In this document: piece by piece, positions 8,601 through 11,496 of the stretch
Numbering within the stretch: position 1 is the stretch's first letter
Layout: each line of letters opens with the position of its first letter
DNA from: Stephanodiscus triporus
Lineage: Eukaryota > Bacillariophyta > Thalassiosirophyceae > Thalassiosirales > Thalassiosiraceae
Direction of reading: 5' to 3'
Assembly: GCA_036939755.1 (NCBI GenBank)
Contig: JALLAZ010000869.1
Location: forward strand, 1 to 11,496
Length of the DNA: 11,496 nt
Translations under genes and position numbers: made by a program
Notes under the pieces: generated by a model
Seen by the model: the letters and a program-made list of their open reading frames with translations, nothing else
The model's database searches: none
Told to the model about the DNA's origin: nothing

Positions 8601-9242
8601 CTTGCGGATGCATGGATGTCGGAATACGGATAGTGTATCATCCACACGGCGGTTATCTGTGGCATTGATTGCTTCATCGCCTCCAGCGTCGTCAGTGAGG
8701 TTAACAGGACTGAATTTTCCAGTCGCTTGAAGTGATGGTGACGATGGAGAGTCATCACCACCGGTGGGATCAGTCGTTTCCACTGTCGGGGAAGCGGAGG
8801 CTCCTGGCAAAGAAAAAAGTAAACGGCATCCCAACGAGGCTACCGTGGCCACGCCAAGCGACGTTGGCTGTTGCTTTGCATAATCATGCTCCACCACCGA
8901 TGAGTCGTCTCCCTCCTCTACTTCATCTGCCACAAATGGCTGCCGCTGCCTTCGTTCTTTCTTGGCAGCCGCCGTCGCCGTCGCTGGAGTTGGCGCCAAC
9001 CACTCCAATTCTTCCATGGCAGAAGCGTAATTGAATTTCGCTTTCGCGGGCGTTTGTGCCAAAATGAACGAATTCTCCTCAAGAGCACCGTCCTTGTCTC
9101 CATTGGAATGGCGAGGTTCTAAAACATTATTCTCTTCGGAAGCAGTGACATGTTGCTGGTTGTCCCTCGCCCGACTGCGATTCACCGCGGGAGAAACCAG
9201 CAGGCTGACGTCGGATTCCTCGAATGATTCGAGGAATGACAT
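5643..9242 (-). CDS. Large disordered protein with TPX2-like basic C-terminus
   Basis: A 1,199-aa single-exon protein. The first 900 or so residues are acidic and Ser/Asn/Asp-rich with little predicted order. They include a duplicated segment (about 213-238 and 412-437) sharing S-S-L-x-L-x-L-G-H-P-x-N-x-S-Y-D-S-T. From about 940 the protein turns basic: an A-E-Y-R-K-R-E-V-T-R-G-R-Y segment, then F1016-K-A-R-P-L-P, N-A-F-R-P-H-P, F1110-I-A-R-P-L-P and F1147-V-P-R-S-S-I-R-A-E-K-R-K-S-Y-D. It ends in a coiled coil (about 1155-1199). F-x-A-R-P-x-P motifs followed by Arg/Lys-rich helices are a pattern I associate with TPX2-type microtubule-associated proteins, so a spindle or cytoskeletal role is a fair guess, not shown. 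The start is the first ATG after an in-frame TAA at 9258-9260 (minus strand). No signal peptide or membrane segment is visible. Confidence 0.8.
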   Translation of the reverse strand: MSFLESFEESDVSLLVSPAVNRSRARDNQQHVTASEENNVLEPRHSNGDKDGALEENSFILAQTPAKAKFNYASAMEELEWLAPTPATATAAAKKERRQRQPFVADEVEEGDDSSVVEHDYAKQQPTSLGVATVASLGCRLLFSLPGASASPTVETTDPTGGDDSPSSPSLQATGKFSPVNLTDDAGGDEAINATDNRRVDDTLSVFRHPCIRKSISGETSSLELQLGHPVNQSYDSTAAFVSNGFQVGDERIVKDSVLSMEVENASANVDYGEFLVGSLSGDLLLNRPDRIGVNGENQTDGLSEEDADANTSIDLAVNQGKVIHSRPKFRPPINEENTVPWNSVCNDDSEDTTESNDKSSGYVEVMRQSIDSYFSSHLGSLPEGNDGSNNESSKNLDNSSNEKHVESPPLRTSISSENSSLDLKLGHPINESYDSTNNSWRVNENQGTSYSKGSDDDENEEGVINLSAMGDDASQIDIDDTLAYAGYIHSSHHQRYDVIFGGGDNAPNDEEGDRTRTETSDQLQDCLIDNNAVDENKPDADYTGESNFQSDIVQLELENCNDSKSISESSHSSESNGAQVPMDIKDQLIDTSYGSITSHSGPEDRTGPSAYNDAQEGAKDFCGFPKGSAVGIDPDFAAEHAYTSMDTSNSDESQLDVIQKAKSSLRHIDDDVRQEKSLLEMNQKINGFSHDILFLDSIDSQRVDNELLASSPISEERGNIDFEHSYISNQMLPESAPLHAPVLGSLSDDCLSPISKSSSPHNCSEENFVRHDNRLPTILDESLTSDGSPWQKYKRNESTEKNVSYPTGTSNDMKSILLVDKVKEKSSEPNASAEDNNEAHPSVSTKASIFQVLSHQPVLEDSLKESAPEDAKVIDLLDRYVDDSAESEELDRPIEIANQEHVQNLHNGGALSTLETQSQSKRKSLEDLSSYQQSFNSTSSAFIERLRGAAEYRKREVTRGRYSMERKEQILFEEKKVRTERLVPAVDEENMEKATRKSAAPRKSTFEGKDPCIPFKARPLPASTTERMISRTETPSSRFSTSSLGAKRKTSNAFRPHPAQNESHVKIPALNVKPPKRLLSGEDASMAKEMSHKKRLQEEEERIKRESTFIARPLPVTTQTRKQIKLAGENLVSAKSAQRGKENDAFVPRSSIRAEKRKSYDVEKRVREQQRREADIERRQQRIEQIKTEINDLTKTIR
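7942..8010 (-). repeat. Internal duplication in the large gene, copy 2
   Basis: This stretch encodes residues about 412-437 and is a diverged copy of 8541-8608 in the same gene. The shared protein core is L-G-H-P-I-N-E-S-Y-D-S-T here against L-G-H-P-V-N-Q-S-Y-D-S-T in the other copy. Both the DNA and the protein are alike, which points to tandem or segmental duplication within the gene. Confidence 0.7.
8541..8608 (-). repeat. Internal duplication in the large gene, copy 1
   Basis: This copy encodes residues about 213-238, starting S-I-S-G-E-T-S-S-L-E-L. It is the N-terminal member of the pair. The motif could be a short linear binding site for a partner protein, since the surrounding chain looks unstructured. 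Confidence 0.7.
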
Positions 9243-9450
9243 CCCTCCTCTGCCGTATTAGGGTCTTTACTTGAGCTGCCAGCCGCTTCCTTTCACCCGC
9301 TTCTCGACCTCCCCAGGCTCCGGCTACCTCCAGCTCCGGAGCGGTGTTGTATCGCAGAGAAGTGTGGTGGGCTTGCTTGACCTCAAAATAAAAAAAACGA
9401 GACCGTTGTGTTGTGTGGGGTACTATCAAAGAAGGAACTCATATGTACTG
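9243..9450 (-). promoter_or_regulatory. Upstream region of the large disordered-protein gene
   Basis: Sequence 5' of the minus-strand start. It is GC-rich close to the gene, with CTCCGG/CCGGAG inverted pieces near 9315-9340, and passes into an A-run near 9386-9397. It should hold the promoter and 5' leader. No definite TATA box or transcription start is visible. Confidence 0.35.
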
Positions 9451-10021
9451 CAGAGGTACGAGAGTGCCATACTCATACTCTTCTCAGAGGTATTGTAGTA
9501 TTGTACGAGAGTGCGTCGACAAGCGCTCGCCAAAAAATACATACGAACACTCTCTCCACACACCACCCTTGTATGCACCACACCATCAATACTTGTACCC
9601 CCATGATTGGGCTCTGGTCTCATATCAGTTGTGCTGCCCCCCCTCCTCCTTGCCAACTTGGCCTGCACCCTGTGCAAGCATGCCCTCCGACAGCAACCAA
9701 CCCAGAAAAGACTCAATGTTGACTGATGATGATAACTCCTCAATTTTGGATTTGTGACAAGAATCAAGTGGCAGACCTCCTGTTCCAAGTGCGCATCCAA
9801 AAGTATCAAAACCAATTTCAGTCATACTACAGAAAGTGGGACCCCCTGTGTACTGCTCTCTGGAGGTCCTGCTATCTGTAAGGTCCCTCTAACTGAAAAG
9901 GCGCTTGCTACGTACGCATATACCCTACGTACATACAGTATTATTATACAATGTATGACCTATGTACATACTTTACTCCTTTAAGGTTAGAAATGAGTCA
10001 ATGAAGGGTTGTCTTCCAGTA
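9451..10021. other. Intergenic tract with no supported gene
   Basis: Short overlapping frames exist on both strands, but none has protein-like composition or a family motif. A 12-bp direct repeat, GTACGAGAGTGC, occurs at 9456-9467 and 9503-9514, each preceded within about 20 bases by CAGAGGTA. A run of imperfect TACGTAC/GTACATAC units occupies about 9908-9970. Nothing else stands out. Confidence 0.4.
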
Positions 10022-10461
10022 CTAATAGTCCTGGCTCGTCTCCTGTTTTAAATCCTTCGATATGCTACTCTGATGCGATTGCCTGTCGGCAATTTTTCCA
10101 AACTCTGTTGTTATCTGTCCAAGAACCTGCACTGAGAGATCAATTTGAGCTGGCAGACTAACTCCTCCACCATATTGGTGGTTGGGATTGATTTATTGAC
10201 TTCTTCAGAAGTCTTGTTGTCTGAGTTGTTATGATCATCTTCCACTTCCACATCCATCTCCTTGAGCAAAACATCAACATGCACCAGATGATTAACTTCT
10301 TCTCCAGTCAATTCGTTCACGCAAGCCTGCTCATTATCTTCCATTGAAATCCAACCGTACAACATCGCATTCATTTCACTTTGATCTCCTTTTGTCTTAT
10401 TGATTGCCTTGACCATCTCCATTACTACTGCATCCAACTCATTCTCACATCTACAATCGTA
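10022..10461 (-). pseudogene. Decayed minus-strand coding remnant, unidentified
   Basis: One frame reads from just after a stop at 10462-10464 to a stop at 10111-10113, giving about 115 acidic residues, including E-M-V-K-A-I-N-K-T-K-G-D-Q-S-E-M and L-K-E-M-D-V-E-V-E-D-D. The protein-like reading then seems to continue in another minus-strand frame, with A-Q-I-D-L-S-V-Q-V-L-G-Q-I-T-T-E-F-G-K-I, to a TAG at 10022-10024. That implies a frameshift or an intron near 10150-10170. Upstream of 10461 a further frame also looks protein-like (W-L-A-F-F-L-K-P-N-I-D-T-I). No family is recognised. It could be a degraded transposon gene, a spliced small gene, or chance. No ATG begins the longest frame until M at its seventh codon or so. 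Confidence 0.35.
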
Positions 10462-10464
10462 TCA

Positions 10465-10870
10465 ATGTTTGGTTTCAAGAAGAAAGCCAACCAGTATCTC
10501 CAATTTTTGAGTCTGGTATCATACCTATCCTACTTGATTATTTTACATAAAATCAATGTTCCCACCAAAACCAGGTCCCACTATCGGGTTGTTAGTTGAG
10601 GTCTACCGTATTACACAGTCCAATGCTATGCGGCCGAATGTGCTTGTGAGAAAGAATGCGCCTACGTATGACCGATGTTCTTGATTCTTTACTTATTCCT
10701 ATATAATCTACTGATTTAAAGATGACATTCAATTTCCTATTTACAAGACATTCCAACAATATGATATGCCAGAGGGTTCCGGTCAACACCGGTCTGGGGC
10801 TGCAGATATACACAACAACCAACCCAACCTAGTAGAGTCCCACTCAAGAGACAATCTCACACGCTGATGC
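10465..10870. other. Intergenic tract, nothing assignable
   Basis: No frame with convincing composition, no RNA gene and no long repeat. A small inverted pair, CCGG-TCAACA-CCGG, sits near 10780-10792. The tract separates the coding remnant from the large inverted repeat. Confidence 0.35.
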
Positions 10871-11073
10871 ATCAGGTTGATCGGGGACAACCCCCCGAGT
10901 AAGCGGATGTGCTCAGGGGTGGGGTTGATAGGGTGTATGCCCCTCAAAAAGCTCCTTTGTTCCAACGGTGATGCACTGCCACAACATTGGAGCGTTTTGA
11001 GGGGCATAAGCCCTATCAATCCCCACATAAAGCACATCCACTTGCTTGGGGGGTCATCCCCAATCAATATGAT
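10871..11073. repeat. Long imperfect inverted repeat
   Basis: Arms 10871-10954 and 10990-11073 are each 84 nt, align without gaps as reverse complements, and agree at about 66 of 84 positions. The spacer is 35 nt. The best conserved parts are the ends of the arms, for example CCCCCC and GGATGTGCT in the outer half and TTGATAGGG and ATGCCCCTCAAAA in the inner half. Because of the symmetry, both strands yield similar short frames, which are therefore not evidence of a gene. It may be a foldback or MITE-like element, or a structured non-coding RNA locus. Confidence 0.75.
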
Positions 11074-11335
11074 GGACGTAGGGCATCCTGTGAGGCTCTA
11101 GGGGACTATTTCCGTCGGCTGTGGCCTTGGTTGTGATGTGTTGCCATTGGGGGGTCACATCACCAATATTTTTTTATTCCTATGTAGACTTGAGATACTT
11201 GATTAATTTAGACCTAATTAGCTACGAAGAGCAAGAATTTCTGTCGTTTCCAGATACCATCATACTTAGGGTTTTGAGGTCTAATGAGATTGAGGTCAAA
11301 TGTACAGTATCTATGTACATATCGGTGGGTTCATT
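11074..11335. other. Intergenic tract, nothing assignable
   Basis: AT-rich in the middle, including a T run near 11168-11175. One plus-strand frame of about 100 codons crosses into the palindrome beyond, but it has no recognisable motif and I do not support it as a gene. Confidence 0.3.
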
Positions 11336-11359
11336 GCACCAACTGAATTCAGTTGGTGC
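11336..11359. repeat. Perfect 24-bp palindrome
   Basis: Two 12-base halves, GCACCAACTGAA and TTCAGTTGGTGC, are exact reverse complements with no spacer. The flanking bases (T on each side) break the symmetry. A further 9-bp inverted pair, CTTTGGGCC (11359-11367) and GGCCCAAAG (11435-11443), frames the adjoining 67 bases. It could be the core of another foldback element. Confidence 0.85.
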
Positions 11360-11496
11360 TTTGGGCCAATATTGCGAGTTCCACTGGGGCTCCTTTGGCT
11401 TTGGAATCCAGGATAGCTTTGGGGCCTAGTGAGCGGCCCAAAGACTGGTTTTCATCCTAGCTGGAGCAGTTTGTGTCGTTTGGGATTTTTTTCTGG

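Noticed and set aside
9413..9815. Overlapping frames of 100-130 codons on both strands
   Set aside because: Composition is His/Cys/Pro-scattered without any motif, and opposing frames cover the same bases; no basis to choose either.
10783..11101. Two short frames on opposite strands with similar proteins (both with I-G-D and P-P-S-K)
   Set aside because: Their likeness comes from the long inverted repeat, which both frames cross; there is no independent sign of coding.
11121..11429. A plus-strand frame of about 100 codons
   Set aside because: No family motif or start context, and it runs through the 24-bp palindrome; likely chance.
1..11496. tRNA, rRNA or CRISPR loci
   Set aside because: No B-box-like GGTTCNANNCC context, no conserved rRNA core and no regularly spaced repeats were seen by eye.

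Overview
The window looks like nuclear DNA of a photosynthetic stramenopile, most likely a centric diatom. The genes are long, single-exon and widely spaced, with no operons or bacterial ribosome-binding sites. One protein starts with a signal peptide that ends in an A-F-A-F motif, the hallmark of diatom secondary-plastid presequences. The species assignment is inference; no rRNA, tRNA or organellar gene is present.

Region 1 (about 100-4101) is a complete PIF/Harbinger-type DNA transposon of 4,002 bp. It has 18-bp terminal inverted repeats with one mismatch, flanked by TCA on the left and TTA on the right (an imperfect 3-bp target duplication). It carries two intact convergent genes: a 491-aa DDE transposase on the plus strand and a 622-aa partner protein of unknown fold on the minus strand. 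Both subterminal regions are dense in a GCCGGAT motif and a GATCGTGCG motif, plausibly binding sites for the transposase or its partner. The left end also holds a long hairpin.

Region 2 (4102-9260) holds two host genes in convergent orientation. The first (4408-5478, +) encodes a START-domain lipid-binding protein with a diatom-type plastid presequence; the transposon ends only 306 bp upstream of its start codon. The second (5643-9242, -) encodes a 1,199-aa protein with a long acidic, serine-rich disordered part and a basic C-terminal third. That third has two F-x-A-R-P-L-P motifs and a coiled coil, suggestive of TPX2-like microtubule-associated proteins. The 3' ends of the two genes lie 164 bp apart.

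Region 3 (9261-11496) has no convincing intact gene. It contains a decayed minus-strand coding remnant (about 10022-10461, frameshifted), an imperfect inverted repeat with two 84-nt arms (10871-11073, about 79% identical), and a perfect 24-bp palindrome (11336-11359). This looks like an accessory, repeat-derived intergenic tract.

The transposon genes presumably work together in mobilising the element. The two host genes have no evident functional link to each other or to the transposon.
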